Positions 1 through 10,993 are shown, counted from the first letter of the stretch. The stretch is DNA of 64,000 bases from Rahnella aquatilis CIP 78.65 = ATCC 33071 (GCF_000241955.1 NC_016818.1:4774001-4838000); one strand, 5' to 3'. Notes: generated from the sequence alone by a model not told the origin. A program made the numbers and translations.

Positions 1-556
1 GTGTTTTTTGTTCCAGCAATAACGGGTGCGAGAAGGGTGTCGTCACCGTGGTGATCGCCATGCACACCTCATCCAGCGGCGTTTTACGCTCAAACTCACC
101 GGATTCCCGGCCGTCAGCAACCACTTTTTCAACAATGCTATATATCATAGCCCGATGATTTAATGTCGATTTCCATTGCTGAGTCGAAGCTATTGCGGCC
201 AGATCATGGAGTTTCCTGTCCTGGAAGAAGAGATCCAGACTACGTGTCAGCAGCGTTTTAAAAATAGATCTCAGGCGCAGGGTCGCACTTTGGTCATTTT
301 GCGCAATAGCCATGAGCGCTGCGTCTATCTGCCCCACACGCTGCGAGCATATAGCTTCGCCAATTGCCTGTTTAGACTCAAAAAATTTATAAATATAAGC
401 GCTTGAAACGCCGATTGATTTGGCAAGATCCGCTACTGACGTTTTGGCGTAACCATAAAGACGAAAGTGCCCGAATGCCGCATCTATAATTTGTTCACGC
501 CGCTCGTGCTCGGCAGGCCCACGCTGTGTTAACGCAACCGGAATATCGGGCTTCAT
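1..556 (-). CDS. TetR/AcrR-family transcriptional regulator, 3' end cut by window edge
   Basis: The reverse strand reads open from an ATG at 556 to the window edge, at least 185 codons without a stop. A strong Shine-Dalgarno (GGAGGAG) lies 4 bases upstream of the ATG. The N-terminus is a typical TetR helix-turn-helix: a basic helix containing RREQIIDAAFGHF, then KTSVADLAKSIGVSSAYIYKFFESKQAI (read in two halves, about residues 38-65), which matches the family's recognition helix and the 'Y-x-x-F-x-S-K' end. The remainder is a helical ligand-binding domain without recognisable specificity. TetR proteins usually repress a nearby efflux or detoxification gene. The probable target lies beyond the left edge or is the gene itself, since the neighbour yicG is divergent and normally housekeeping. 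E. coli, as I recall, has no such regulator beside yicG. Confidence 0.88.
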   Translation of the reverse strand, partial: MKPDIPVALTQRGPAEHERREQIIDAAFGHFRLYGYAKTSVADLAKSIGVSSAYIYKFFESKQAIGEAICSQRVGQIDAALMAIAQNDQSATLRLRSIFKTLLTRSLDLFFQDRKLHDLAAIASTQQWKSTLNHRAMIYSIVEKVVADGRESGEFERKTPLDEVCMAITTVTTPFSHPLLLEQKT

Positions 557-902
557 ACACTCCTCCGGGCAGATTAAATCATTAAGTCGTGCGTCAATGA
601 GTGACGATTTTAATTAATCGTAACCTATAAACGGAGAAAATTCACTTACGATGAAAAAAACAGCCCTAATGGATAAATGTAAAAGCCATGCCAAAACAAG
701 CGAGCAATCCCTATTTTTCTAATCTAAAATAATCCGGCATTCCTCATCATCCTTTAATACTGGCTGATGTAAGGGGCATTCGCATGAGATTTAGTAATTC
801 AAAAATCAATGCAAAAGAAAAACTCAGTCGAGAGCTAATGGGAAACTCATTACTCTACGCGGCTACTGTTTTCTCATTTACTGATTTGTCTGGCGCACAT
901 CC
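557..902. promoter_or_regulatory. Divergent intergenic region with a candidate TetR operator
   Basis: This 346-bp AT-rich stretch separates the TetR regulator from yicG. An inverted repeat, CGATT-N6-AATCG, lies at 605-620, about 50 bp upstream of the regulator's start codon. That position and size fit a TetR-type autoregulatory operator, but only the symmetry is seen. A short frame with its own Shine-Dalgarno begins at 784 (separate entry). I see no intrinsic terminator or RNA gene here. Confidence 0.35.
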
Positions 903-951
903 ATGTTACTCACCGTTCTTTATATTATTGGGATCACCGCAGAAGCCATGA
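784..951 (+). CDS. Possible 55-residue leader/upstream ORF overlapping the yicG start
   Basis: An ATG at 784 preceded by AAGGGG at a 7-base spacing opens a 55-codon frame that ends with TGA at 951, overlapping the first 49 bases of yicG in another frame. The product begins [15 protein letters not shown] and has no recognisable domain. yicG itself lacks an obvious Shine-Dalgarno before its ATG at 903, so the frame could serve translational coupling or be chance. I consider chance more likely. Confidence 0.2.
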   Translation: MRFSNSKINAKEKLSRELMGNSLLYAATVFSFTDLSGAHPCYSPFFILLGSPQKP

Positions 952-1520
952 CCGGTGCCCTGGCTGCCGGACGTCGGAAAATGGACTCCTTTGGTGTCAT
1001 TATTATTGCCGCAGCAACCGCCATTGGCGGCGGCTCTGTTCGCGACATGTTGTTAGGGCATTATCCATTGGGATGGGTTAAGCACCCGGAGTACATCGTG
1101 ATTGTGGCTGTCGCCGCGCTGATGACCACCTGGCTGGCCCCTTTAATGCAACATCTGCGAAAGCTCTTTTTAGTGCTTGATGCCGTAGGGCTGGTGGTGT
1201 TTTCCATTATCGGCACACAAGTGGCACTCGATATGGGACATGGCGCTATCATTGCTTCCGTTTGTGCCGTTATTACCGGTGTTTTTGGTGGCGTGCTGCG
1301 GGACATGATGTGCAATCAGATCCCGCTGGTGTTTCAGAAAGAAATTTATGCCGGGGTATCTTTTGCCTCAGCCTGGGTATACATCGGACTGCAATATTTC
1401 TCACTACCCCATAATCTGATCGTTATCATCACGCTGCTGATCGGCTTTACCGCACGTCTTATCGCGCTGCGTTTTCGCCTAGGATTACCTGTATTTAATT
1501 ACCCGCATTCGGACCACTAA
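903..1520 (+). CDS. yicG: TRIC-family inner membrane protein YicG
   Basis: This 205-residue protein is very hydrophobic and matches E. coli YicG in length and sequence as I remember it. It carries two copies of the UPF0126/TRIC repeat. Signature segments are [15 protein letters not shown] near the N-terminus, the glycine-rich [11 protein letters not shown] (about residues 46-56), and a second [10 protein letters not shown] (about 128-137) from the internal repeat. About seven transmembrane helices are expected in the inner membrane. Bacterial TRIC proteins form trimeric monovalent cation channels; YicG has additionally been linked to glycine uptake or tolerance, which I treat as tentative. 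The ATG at 903 gives the family's N-terminus. It converges on ligB with a 21-bp gap. Confidence 0.9.
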   Translation: MLLTVLYIIGITAEAMTGALAAGRRKMDSFGVIIIAAATAIGGGSVRDMLLGHYPLGWVKHPEYIVIVAVAALMTTWLAPLMQHLRKLFLVLDAVGLVVFSIIGTQVALDMGHGAIIASVCAVITGVFGGVLRDMMCNQIPLVFQKEIYAGVSFASAWVYIGLQYFSLPHNLIVIITLLIGFTARLIALRFRLGLPVFNYPHSDH

Positions 1521-1541
1521 TGCGTCCTTCCGTGTAGCCCG

Positions 1542-3278
<1,737 letters not shown>

Positions 3279-3431
3279 TTATCCTGCCAGTGGCATAACC
3301 GCTTCTTGCGAGATGCCTTCCTGATTATTTCATCAGTTGCTGCAACGAAGAGAAAATTTGGAATGCGGTACGTAAATCTGTCAGGAAAGACTATTTTCTC
3401 TGGCAAAGTTGCGATGAAATACGTCTGGGCA

Positions 3432-3460
3432 CTGCACCGAATGCGGCGAGCGTGTATACT
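3432..3460 (+). promoter_or_regulatory. Candidate sigma-70 promoter for gmk-rpoZ-spoT
   Basis: A TATACT -10 hexamer (3455-3460, preceded by GTG) lies 57 bp before the gmk ATG. With a 17-bp spacer the -35 would be CTGCAC at 3432-3437, a weak match, so the call rests mainly on the -10 and its position. Confidence 0.4.
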
Positions 3461-3517
3461 GTGCGAGAGATCACTCTTCGCATACTTCCTATCAACCCAT
3501 TCAGTTGAAACATCATC

Positions 3518-4141
3518 ATGGTTCAAGGCACGCTATATATTGTCTCCGCCCCTAGTGGAGCAGGCAAATCAAGTCTGATTCAGGCTTTACTTAAAACACA
3601 ACCGCTCTACGACACACAGGTTTCTATTTCTCATACGACCCGTGCTATACGTCCGGGCGAGAAAGATGGCGAGCATTACTTCTTTGTCGATAAAGAAGCG
3701 TTTCGCGAGATGATTGAACATGATGCCTTTTTAGAACACGCCGAAGTTTTTGGTAATTATTACGGGACTTCGCGTGAAACCATTGAGCAGATTTTAGCGT
3801 CGGGTGTGGATGTTTTTCTGGATATTGACTGGCAGGGCGCGCAGCAAATCCGAAAAAAAATGCCGCAGGCTCGCAGTATCTTTGTCTTGCCGCCATCGAA
3901 AGATGAGCTAGACCGCCGCCTGCGTGGCCGCGGGCAAGACAGCGAAGAAGTTATCGCCAAACGTATGGCACAAGCTGTGGCTGAAATGACACACTTTGCC
4001 GAATACGACTATTTAATCGTGAATGATGATTTTGATCTGGCTTTATCGGATTTAAAAACCATTATTCGCGCTGAACGTCTGCGTCTGAGCCGTCAGCGGC
4101 TCCGTCATGACGGATTAATCACCAAACTATTGGCAGACTGA
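3518..4141 (+). CDS. gmk: Guanylate kinase
   Basis: This 207-residue cytosolic enzyme phosphorylates GMP/dGMP with ATP to GDP/dGDP, an essential step of guanine nucleotide synthesis. The P-loop APSGAGKS is at residues 11-18. The GMP-binding region has [20 protein letters not shown], and the lid segment [17 protein letters not shown] is intact. Length equals the E. coli enzyme. It heads the co-directional run gmk-rpoZ-spoT-trmH-recG, which couples GMP supply (guanine nucleotides are also the substrates and products of SpoT) with (p)ppGpp metabolism. Only 54 bp separate it from rpoZ. Confidence 0.98.
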   Translation: MVQGTLYIVSAPSGAGKSSLIQALLKTQPLYDTQVSISHTTRAIRPGEKDGEHYFFVDKEAFREMIEHDAFLEHAEVFGNYYGTSRETIEQILASGVDVFLDIDWQGAQQIRKKMPQARSIFVLPPSKDELDRRLRGRGQDSEEVIAKRMAQAVAEMTHFAEYDYLIVNDDFDLALSDLKTIIRAERLRLSRQRLRHDGLITKLLAD

Positions 4142-4195
4142 AGTCACTTTCAGTATTATGCCCAGTCTTTCGTCACCCTGTGGAGTAGCACATAT

Positions 4196-4471
4196 ATGGC
4201 ACGCGTAACTGTTCAAGACGCTGTTGAAAAAATTGGTAACCGTTTTGACCTGGTGTTGGTGGCTGCTCGTCGCGCACGCCAGCTGCAATCTGGTGGTAAA
4301 GATCCACTGGTCGCTGAAGAAAACGATAAATTCACTGTCATTGCCCTGCGCGAAATCGAAGAAGGCCTGATCACCAATCAGATCCTCGACGTTCGTGACC
4401 GTCAGGAGCAACAAGAGCAGGAAGCCGCAGAGATTCAGGCAGTGACTGCCATCGCTGAAGGCCGTCGTTAA
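4196..4471 (+). CDS. rpoZ: RNA polymerase omega subunit
   Basis: This 91-residue protein is the same length as E. coli RpoZ. The conserved core runs from [20 protein letters not shown] through VAARRARQL. Omega wraps the beta' C-terminus, assists RNA polymerase assembly and contributes to ppGpp binding site 1. It sits immediately upstream of spoT (19-bp gap), which makes and degrades the alarmone sensed partly through omega. The ATG at 4196 follows a GGAG motif about 13 bases upstream. Confidence 0.98.
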   Translation: MARVTVQDAVEKIGNRFDLVLVAARRARQLQSGGKDPLVAEENDKFTVIALREIEEGLITNQILDVRDRQEQQEQEAAEIQAVTAIAEGRR

Positions 4472-4490
4472 TTAACGAAACGGATCTCAC

Positions 4491-6599
4491 TTGTATATCT
4501 TTGAAAGCCTGAATCAACTGATTCAAAAATACCTGCCGGAGGAGCAAATTAAGCGCCTCGTGCAGGCTTACCTCGTGGCGCGGGATGCGCACGAGGGGCA
4601 GACACGTTCCAGCGGTGAGCCGTATATTACTCACCCGGTGGCCGTGGCATGTATTTTGGCTGAAATGAGGCTCGATCACGAGACTCTGATGGCGGCGTTA
4701 TTACACGACGTTATCGAAGACACGCCTGCAACTTACCAGGATATGGAACAACTGTTTGGCAAAAGCGTTGCTGAGCTGGTTGAAGGCGTTTCAAAGTTAG
4801 ACAAGCTGAAATTCCGCGATAAGAAAGAAGCGCAGGCGGAAAACTTCCGCAAAATGGTCATGGCAATGGTGCAAGACATCCGCGTCATCCTGATCAAACT
4901 CGCTGACCGTACCCATAACATGCGCACACTGGGCTCTTTGCGCCCGGATAAACGTCGCCGCATTGCCCGCGAAACGCTGGAAATTTACAGCCCGCTGGCG
5001 CACCGTTTGGGTATTCATCACCTGAAAACCGAGCTCGAAGAGCTAGGCTTCGAAGCCCTCTATCCAAACCGTTATCGCGTCATCAAAGAAGTGGTGAAAG
5101 CCGCACGTGGTAATCGTAAAGAGATGATTCAGAAAATCCTCTCTGAGATAGAAGGCCGTTTGACCGAAGCGGGTATTCAGTGCCGTGTCAGTGGTCGCGA
5201 AAAACACCTGTATTCTATCTATTGCAAAATGCACCTGAAGGAACAGCGTTTCCATTCCATTATGGATATCTACGCCTTCCGGGTGATCGTTAAAGAACTC
5301 GATACCTGTTATCGCGTGTTAGGACAGGCACATAGCTTGTACAAACCGCGTCCGGGTCGGGTTAAAGATTACATTGCCATCCCCAAAGCCAACGGCTATC
5401 AATCTTTGCATACTTCGCTAATCGGCCCGCATGGTGTGCCGGTTGAAGTGCAGATCCGTACTGAAGATATGGATCAGATGGCGGAAATGGGGGTTGCGGC
5501 GCACTGGGCTTATAAAGAGAACAGTGAAACCAGCACCACGGCGCAGATCCGCGCTCAACGTTGGTTACAGAGTCTGCTCGAACTGCAACAAAGTGCGGGT
5601 AACTCCTTTGAATTTATTGAGAGCGTAAAATCGGATCTGTTTCCGGACGAGATTTACGTCTTTACGCCGGAAGGTCGTATTGTCGAATTGCCTGCGGGCG
5701 CGACACCGGTCGACTTTGCTTACGCCGTGCATACCGATATCGGCCATGCCTGTGTCGGCGCGCGCGTAGACCGACAGCCTTATCCGCTCTCGCAACCGCT
5801 GACCAGCGGACAGACCATCGAAATCATTACCGCACCGGGCGCCCGTCCGAATGCCGCCTGGCTGAACTTTGTCGTCAGCTCGCGCGCTCGTGCAAAAATT
5901 CGCCAGATGCTTAAAAACCTGAAACGTGATGATTCCGTTTCACTAGGCCGTCGCCTGCTGAATCATGCGCTGGGTGCCGGTAAAAAGCTCTCCGATATTC
6001 CGCCGGAAAATATCAAAAACGAGCTGGATCGCATGAAGCTCGCCGCGATGGATGACCTGCTGGCTGAAATCGGCCTCGGCAATGCCATGAGCGTGGTAGT
6101 TGCCAAAAATCTGATGGGTGACCAGTCTTCAATGGCCTCGTCAGGTACCCGTAATCTGCCGATTAAAGGCGCAGATGGCGTGCTGATTACGTTCGCGAAA
6201 TGCTGCCGTCCGATCCCCGGCGACCCGATTATTGCGCACGTCAGTCCGGGAAAAGGACTGGTGATCCACCATGAATCCTGCCGTAATATTCGCGGTTATC
6301 AGAAAGAACCTGAGAAATTCATGGCCGTTGACTGGGATGACCATCAGGAAACTGATCAGGAATTTATCGCTGAAATCAAAGTCGATATGTTCAACCATCA
6401 GGGCGCTCTGGCGAACCTGACCGCTGCGATCAATGCCGCACAATCGAACATTCAGAGTCTGAGCACCGAAGAAAAAGACGGTCGCGTCTACAGCGCCTTT
6501 ATCCGCCTGACGACCCGCGATCGCGTTCATCTGGCGAACATCATGCGTAAAATTCGTATCATGCCGGACGTCATCAAAGTTACCCGCAACCGAAACTGA
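4491..6599 (+). CDS. spoT: Bifunctional (p)ppGpp synthetase/hydrolase SpoT
   Basis: This 702-residue RSH enzyme has exactly the E. coli length. The N-terminal HD hydrolase domain is intact: THP at 47-49, HD at 72-73 and ED at 76-77, so pyrophosphohydrolysis should be active. The weak synthetase domain (about 190-350) has SGREKHLYSIYCKM and KDYIAIPKANGYQSLHT. A TGS domain (about 385-450), a zinc-finger/helical region with AKCCRPIPGD, and a C-terminal ACT domain follow. The start codon is TTG at 4491, giving the MYIFESLNQLIQ N-terminus; an ATG start would remove the conserved beginning. SpoT balances ppGpp during carbon, fatty-acid and iron starvation. Confidence 0.98.
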   Translation: MYIFESLNQLIQKYLPEEQIKRLVQAYLVARDAHEGQTRSSGEPYITHPVAVACILAEMRLDHETLMAALLHDVIEDTPATYQDMEQLFGKSVAELVEGVSKLDKLKFRDKKEAQAENFRKMVMAMVQDIRVILIKLADRTHNMRTLGSLRPDKRRRIARETLEIYSPLAHRLGIHHLKTELEELGFEALYPNRYRVIKEVVKAARGNRKEMIQKILSEIEGRLTEAGIQCRVSGREKHLYSIYCKMHLKEQRFHSIMDIYAFRVIVKELDTCYRVLGQAHSLYKPRPGRVKDYIAIPKANGYQSLHTSLIGPHGVPVEVQIRTEDMDQMAEMGVAAHWAYKENSETSTTAQIRAQRWLQSLLELQQSAGNSFEFIESVKSDLFPDEIYVFTPEGRIVELPAGATPVDFAYAVHTDIGHACVGARVDRQPYPLSQPLTSGQTIEIITAPGARPNAAWLNFVVSSRARAKIRQMLKNLKRDDSVSLGRRLLNHALGAGKKLSDIPPENIKNELDRMKLAAMDDLLAEIGLGNAMSVVVAKNLMGDQSSMASSGTRNLPIKGADGVLITFAKCCRPIPGDPIIAHVSPGKGLVIHHESCRNIRGYQKEPEKFMAVDWDDHQETDQEFIAEIKVDMFNHQGALANLTAAINAAQSNIQSLSTEEKDGRVYSAFIRLTTRDRVHLANIMRKIRIMPDVIKVTRNRN

Positions 6600-6604
6600 T
6601 TGTT

Positions 6605-7303
6605 ATGACCCCAGAACGTTATGCACGCATCCGCGAAATGCTTGCGGCCCGACAACCAGACCTGACGGTCTGCATGGAGCAGGTGCATAAGCCGCATAAC
6701 GTTTCTGCCGTCATCCGCACGGCAGACGCCGTCGGCGTTCATGAAATTCATGCTGTCTGGCCAACCACCCGGATGAAGACGCTGGTTTCTTCGGCGGCGG
6801 GCAGCAACAGCTGGGTTCAGGTCCGAACGCACAAAACTATTCAGGATGCCGTCGCCAAAATGAAAGCGAAAGGCATGCAAATCCTGGCAACAAACTTGTC
6901 AGAGAAAGCCGTCGACTTCCGCGCGATTGATTACACCCGTCCGACCTGTATTTTGCTGGGTCAGGAAAAAACCGGGATCACGCCTGAAGCGTTAGCACTG
7001 GCAGACAGCGATATCATCATTCCAATGATCGGTATGGTGCAATCACTGAACGTCTCTGTTGCCTCGGCACTTATCCTTTACGAAGCCCAGCGCCAGCGCG
7101 AAAATGCAGGTATGTATCGCCGTGACAGCAGCCTGCTGAGCGAGAAAGAACAGCAGCGACTACTGTTTGAAGGGGGTTATCCGGTTCTGTCGAATGTGGC
7201 GAAGCGAAAGAAGCTTCCCCGCCCTTTCATTGACGATCACGGGCAAATCATTGCCAATGATGAATGGTGGTCGGCAATGCAAATGACGGTTAAAAAAAGA
7301 TGA
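6605..7303 (+). CDS. trmH: tRNA (guanosine-18-2'-O)-methyltransferase TrmH
   Basis: This 232-residue SPOUT-fold enzyme uses SAM to methylate the 2'-OH of G18 in the tRNA D-loop. The SPOUT motifs are visible: motif 1 HNVSAVIRTADAVG (31-44, with the catalytic-type Arg at 38), motif 2 LLGQEKTGIT, and motif 3 IPMIGMVQSLNVSVASA, which forms the knot. It starts 5 bp after spoT, and its terminal ATGA overlaps the start of recG by 4 bases, indicating translational coupling. Confidence 0.97.
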   Translation: MTPERYARIREMLAARQPDLTVCMEQVHKPHNVSAVIRTADAVGVHEIHAVWPTTRMKTLVSSAAGSNSWVQVRTHKTIQDAVAKMKAKGMQILATNLSEKAVDFRAIDYTRPTCILLGQEKTGITPEALALADSDIIIPMIGMVQSLNVSVASALILYEAQRQRENAGMYRRDSSLLSEKEQQRLLFEGGYPVLSNVAKRKKLPRPFIDDHGQIIANDEWWSAMQMTVKKR

Positions 7304-9381
7304 AAGGCCGCCTGCTCGACGCCATCCCGCTGACGTCGCTTTCCGGCGTCGGAGCCAGTCAGGCAGATAAACTCACCAAACTCGGCCTTGAAACTATTCA
7401 GGATTTACTGCTTCATCTTCCTTTACGCTATGAAGATCGTACCCGCCTTTACACCATCAATGATTTGCAGCCCGGTATTTTCGCCACCATAGAAGGCGAA
7501 GTCCTGCGCAGCGATATCAGTTTTGGTCGCCGCAGAATGCTGACCTGTCAGATAAGCGACGGTACCGGCATGGTGACATTACGCTTCTTCAACTTTAACG
7601 CCGCGATGAAAAACAGTCTGGCCGCAGGCCGTCGTGTCACTGCTTATGGTGAAATCAAACGCGGCACAATCGGCGCAGAAATCATTCATCCGGAATACCG
7701 CATTCAGGGTGAAAACAGCGAAGTGGTTTTGCAGGAATCGCTGACACCGGTTTACCCGACAACAGAAGGCATTCGTCAGGCAACGCTGCGTAAACTGACC
7801 GATCAGGCACTTGAACTGCTCGACACCGTACCTATCGCCGAACTGTTGCCAGAGGAACTGAGCCGGTCGCTGATCCCGCTTCCTCAGGCGCTGCATTTGC
7901 TACACCGTCCGCCGCCAGATATCCAGCTTGCAGACCTTGAAAAAGGTCATCATCCGGCTCAGCGTCGCCTGATTATGGAAGAGTTGCTGGCACACAATCT
8001 TAGTATGCTGGCCGTCCGTGCCGGTACACAAAGTTATAAAGCCCTGCCGTTGCATCATGATGATCGGTTGAAAAATCAGTTTCTCGCGTCCCTTCCTTTC
8101 AGTCCGACCGGTGCACAACAGCGCGTGGTAGCTGAAATCGAGCAGGACTTAGCGAAAAGTTATCCGATGATGCGCCTGGTTCAGGGCGACGTCGGTTCAG
8201 GTAAAACACTGGTGGCAGCCCTTGCCGCACTTTGCGCTATCGCACAGGGGCAGCAGGTCGGATTAATGGCACCGACAGAATTGCTGGCCGAACAGCATGC
8301 GAATAATTTCCGTCAGTGGTTTGAACCGCTGGGCATTCAGGTCGGCTGGCTGGCGGGTAAACAAAAGGGTAAAGCCCGGCAGGCGCAGCAGGATGCGATC
8401 GCCAGCGGACAGGTTTCGATGGTGGTGGGGACGCACGCTATCTTTCAGGAACAGGTTTTGTTCTCCTCACTGTCGCTGGTCATTATCGATGAACAACACC
8501 GTTTCGGTGTGCACCAGCGTCTGGCGTTGTGGGAAAAAGGTTTGCAACAGGGCTTCCACCCGCATCAGCTGATCATGACCGCCACGCCGATCCCACGCAC
8601 ACTGGCAATGACCGCTTACGCTGATCTCGATACCTCAGTGATCGACGAACTCCCGCCAGGCCGCACGCCGGTGACCACTGTTGCCATTCCGGACACCCGT
8701 CGCAGCGACATTATCAGCCGCGTCAAAAGTGCCTGCGAGCAGGAAAATCGTCAGGCTTATTGGGTTTGTACACTGATTGAAGAATCAGAAATGCTGGAGG
8801 CTCAGGCCGCTGAAGCCACATGGGAAGGCCTGAAAGAGGCGCTTCCGGCGCTGAATATCGGGCTGGTTCATGGTCGCATGAAAGCCCAGGAAAAGCAGGC
8901 CGTTATGCAGGCGTTCAAACAAGGGGAAGTGCAGCTTCTGGTGGCAACGACTGTCATTGAAGTCGGTGTTGACGTCCCGAATGCCAGCCTGATGATTATC
9001 GAAAACCCGGAGCGTTTAGGGTTGGCGCAGTTGCATCAGTTACGCGGACGCGTTGGCCGTGGCGCCGTTGCTTCTCACTGTGTGTTGCTCTACAAAACGC
9101 CGCTCAGCAAAACAGCGCAGAAACGTTTGCAGGTTTTACGCGACAGCAACGACGGCTTCGTTATTGCTCAGCAGGATTTAGAAATCCGCGGGCCGGGCGA
9201 GCTGCTGGGTACGCGCCAGACAGGCAGTGCCGAGTTTAAAGTCGCTGACTTATTACGTGATCAGGCGATGATCCCGGATGTACAGCGCATCGCCCGTTAT
9301 CTGCAGCAACAATTCCCTGACCATGCCAAAGCCCTGATTGAGCGCTGGCTGCCAGAACGCGTCCGCTATACCAACGCCTGA
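7300..9381 (+). CDS. recG: ATP-dependent DNA helicase RecG
   Basis: This 693-residue monomeric helicase has the E. coli length. It rewinds and regresses stalled forks and processes R-loops and D-loops. It has an N-terminal wedge/OB domain (about 50-150, FATIEGEV...), then superfamily 2 motifs: Walker A GDVGSGKT (about 290), Walker B-type IIDEQHRFG (about 395), TATPIPRT (motif III), and VATTVIEVGVDVPNA with QLRGRVGRG (motifs V and VI). The C-terminal TRG region (EIRGPGELLGTRQ) that drives branched-DNA translocation is present. The ATG overlaps the trmH stop. In E. coli gltS follows directly; here an EIIC gene intervenes. Confidence 0.98.
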   Translation: MKGRLLDAIPLTSLSGVGASQADKLTKLGLETIQDLLLHLPLRYEDRTRLYTINDLQPGIFATIEGEVLRSDISFGRRRMLTCQISDGTGMVTLRFFNFNAAMKNSLAAGRRVTAYGEIKRGTIGAEIIHPEYRIQGENSEVVLQESLTPVYPTTEGIRQATLRKLTDQALELLDTVPIAELLPEELSRSLIPLPQALHLLHRPPPDIQLADLEKGHHPAQRRLIMEELLAHNLSMLAVRAGTQSYKALPLHHDDRLKNQFLASLPFSPTGAQQRVVAEIEQDLAKSYPMMRLVQGDVGSGKTLVAALAALCAIAQGQQVGLMAPTELLAEQHANNFRQWFEPLGIQVGWLAGKQKGKARQAQQDAIASGQVSMVVGTHAIFQEQVLFSSLSLVIIDEQHRFGVHQRLALWEKGLQQGFHPHQLIMTATPIPRTLAMTAYADLDTSVIDELPPGRTPVTTVAIPDTRRSDIISRVKSACEQENRQAYWVCTLIEESEMLEAQAAEATWEGLKEALPALNIGLVHGRMKAQEKQAVMQAFKQGEVQLLVATTVIEVGVDVPNASLMIIENPERLGLAQLHQLRGRVGRGAVASHCVLLYKTPLSKTAQKRLQVLRDSNDGFVIAQQDLEIRGPGELLGTRQTGSAEFKVADLLRDQAMIPDVQRIARYLQQQFPDHAKALIERWLPERVRYTNA

Positions 9382-9612
9382 GTCTCCCTTTCCTGCTCGT
9401 ATACTCTCGAAACATTATTGAAAATGATGTGTTACCCCCAACACATTGTTGCCATTTTTCCTTATCTCCCCCTCAACCCCGCTTTACACACAGGTTATTT
9501 GATAACCTTCACAGAGTGAGGTAAAGCCGGTAACCGGTTCCACATCCCGCCACTACACTGATGATAATTAAGGCAACCCTGTCTGATGTCCTCAACATAA
9601 GGTCAAATCATC
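9382..9612. promoter_or_regulatory. recG-EIIC intergenic region with a palindrome
   Basis: This 231-bp region probably carries the EIIC promoter. A perfect inverted repeat GGTTAT-TTG-ATAACC (9493-9507) and a second symmetric element AACCGGTT (9532-9541 region, inside TAACCGGTTC) stand about 110 and 70 bp before the EIIC start. They could be operators of an unlinked regulator. No adjacent regulator gene is present, and I see no clear terminator behind recG. Confidence 0.35.
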
Positions 9613-10938
9613 ATGAGTATCAGCCAATCCCTCTTTACCTTTATAGAACAGAAAATCAGCCCCTTTGCCGCCCGGCTGTCCTCTCAGCGACATGTCATGG
9701 CGGTGCGCGACGGCTTTATTTCAGCAATGCCGTTTATGATTGTTGGATCATTTTTATTGGTTTTCGTGCATCCACCCTTTTCGCCTGAATCATCATGGGG
9801 TTTCGCAAGAAGCTGGCTGGCGCTCTCGGCAAAATATGAAGTGCAGATCCTGACGCCGTTCAATATGACGATGGGTATCATGTCTATCTATATCTCGGCA
9901 TCGATCGCCTACAATCTGGCAAGAAGTTACAAACTTGACCCGTTCATGACCGCCATGCTGGCGCTGATGTCTTTCCTGCTGGTCGCAGCACCGCAGATTG
10001 ATGAAAAGATGTCGACAGCAGCGCTGGGCGGCGTGGGGATCTTTACCGCCATTCTGGTGGCAATTTATGTCACCGAGCTGACGCGATTACTGAAAAAATA
10101 CAATATTGGTATCCGTTTACCCGAACAGGTGCCTTCAAACATCAAGCATTCGTTTGATTTGCTGATCCCGATTGTTGCCGTGGTGGTGACACTTTTCCCG
10201 CTGAGCCTGCTGATACAATCAGGGTTTGATATGTTGTTGCCACAGGCGATTATGGCGCTGTTCGAACCACTGATTTCTGCCGCCGACTCGCTGCCTGCTG
10301 TACTTCTCGCCGTGCTGATTTGCCATCTGCTGTGGTTTGCCGGTATTCATGGCTCGGCCATTGTTTCCGGCATGCTGCAGGCTTTTTGGTTAACCAATCT
10401 CGGCCTGAATCAGACAGATCTCGCCGCCGGTTTACCGATGACACACATCATGACCGAGGCATTCTGGAATTTTCTGATTGTGATTGGCGGGTCCGGTGCA
10501 ACCATAGGGCTGGTGCTGCTGTTTTGTCGCAGCAAGTCAGCACACCTGCGCACGATGGGAAAACTCAGCCTGGTGCCAAGCTGTTTCAATATCAATGAAC
10601 CGGTGATTTTCGGCACGCCTATCGTGATGAACCCGGTCTTTTTCATCCCCTTCCTGCTGGCACCGATGGTCAACGCCGTCATCGCCTATTTAGCCGTTTC
10701 GACGGATATTCTTCCGCACATGATTTCACTGGTTCCGTGGACATCTCCGGCGCCGATTGGTGCGGCATGGGCAATGGGCTGGGATTTCAAAGTGTCGGTT
10801 CTGGTCATCCTGCTGATGGCGTTGTCGATGGTAATTTATTATCCATTCTTCAAAGTCTACGAGAAGCAGTTACTGACCCAGGAGAAAGCCGCTGAGGCCG
10901 AACAGATGTTCACTGAAAAGGCGGATGCGGCACAATAA
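9613..10938 (+). CDS. PTS EIIC permease, lactose/cellobiose (Chb/Cel) family, orphan
   Basis: This 441-residue integral membrane protein is the sugar-translocating IIC domain of the lactose-N,N'-diacetylchitobiose-beta-glucoside PTS family. About ten membrane segments are apparent. Family marks include FAARLSSQRHVMAVRDGFISAMPFMIVGSF near the N-terminus, WFAGIHGSAIV (about 238-248), and the substrate-site region SCFNINEPVIFGTPIVMNP (about 322-340, with the conserved NEP). Length is close to E. coli ChbC. It depends on cytosolic EIIA and EIIB partners, yet none is encoded nearby, so it must borrow them from another locus. It lies as a single gene between recG and gltS, which are neighbours in E. 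coli. Substrate is likely a beta-glucoside or chitobiose-type disaccharide, but this is inferred from family only. Confidence 0.88.
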   Translation: MSISQSLFTFIEQKISPFAARLSSQRHVMAVRDGFISAMPFMIVGSFLLVFVHPPFSPESSWGFARSWLALSAKYEVQILTPFNMTMGIMSIYISASIAYNLARSYKLDPFMTAMLALMSFLLVAAPQIDEKMSTAALGGVGIFTAILVAIYVTELTRLLKKYNIGIRLPEQVPSNIKHSFDLLIPIVAVVVTLFPLSLLIQSGFDMLLPQAIMALFEPLISAADSLPAVLLAVLICHLLWFAGIHGSAIVSGMLQAFWLTNLGLNQTDLAAGLPMTHIMTEAFWNFLIVIGGSGATIGLVLLFCRSKSAHLRTMGKLSLVPSCFNINEPVIFGTPIVMNPVFFIPFLLAPMVNAVIAYLAVSTDILPHMISLVPWTSPAPIGAAWAMGWDFKVSVLVILLMALSMVIYYPFFKVYEKQLLTQEKAAEAEQMFTEKADAAQ

Positions 10939-10961
10939 ACCTGGCGGGAAGGAATAAATCA

Positions 10962-10993
10962 GGCACAGAAATGATATTTCTGTGCCTTTTTTT
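10962..10993. terminator. Bidirectional intrinsic terminator between EIIC and gltS
   Basis: An 11-bp perfect stem (GGCACAGAAAT / ATTTCTGTGCC, loop GAT) is followed by seven T on the plus strand. It sits between convergent genes, so it can serve both, although the minus-strand side has only a short A/T stretch. Confidence 0.85.

Noticed and set aside
651..722. 23-codon frame beginning MKKTAL upstream of yicG
   Set aside because: The nearest GGAG is about 15 bases away, and there is nothing to support expression.
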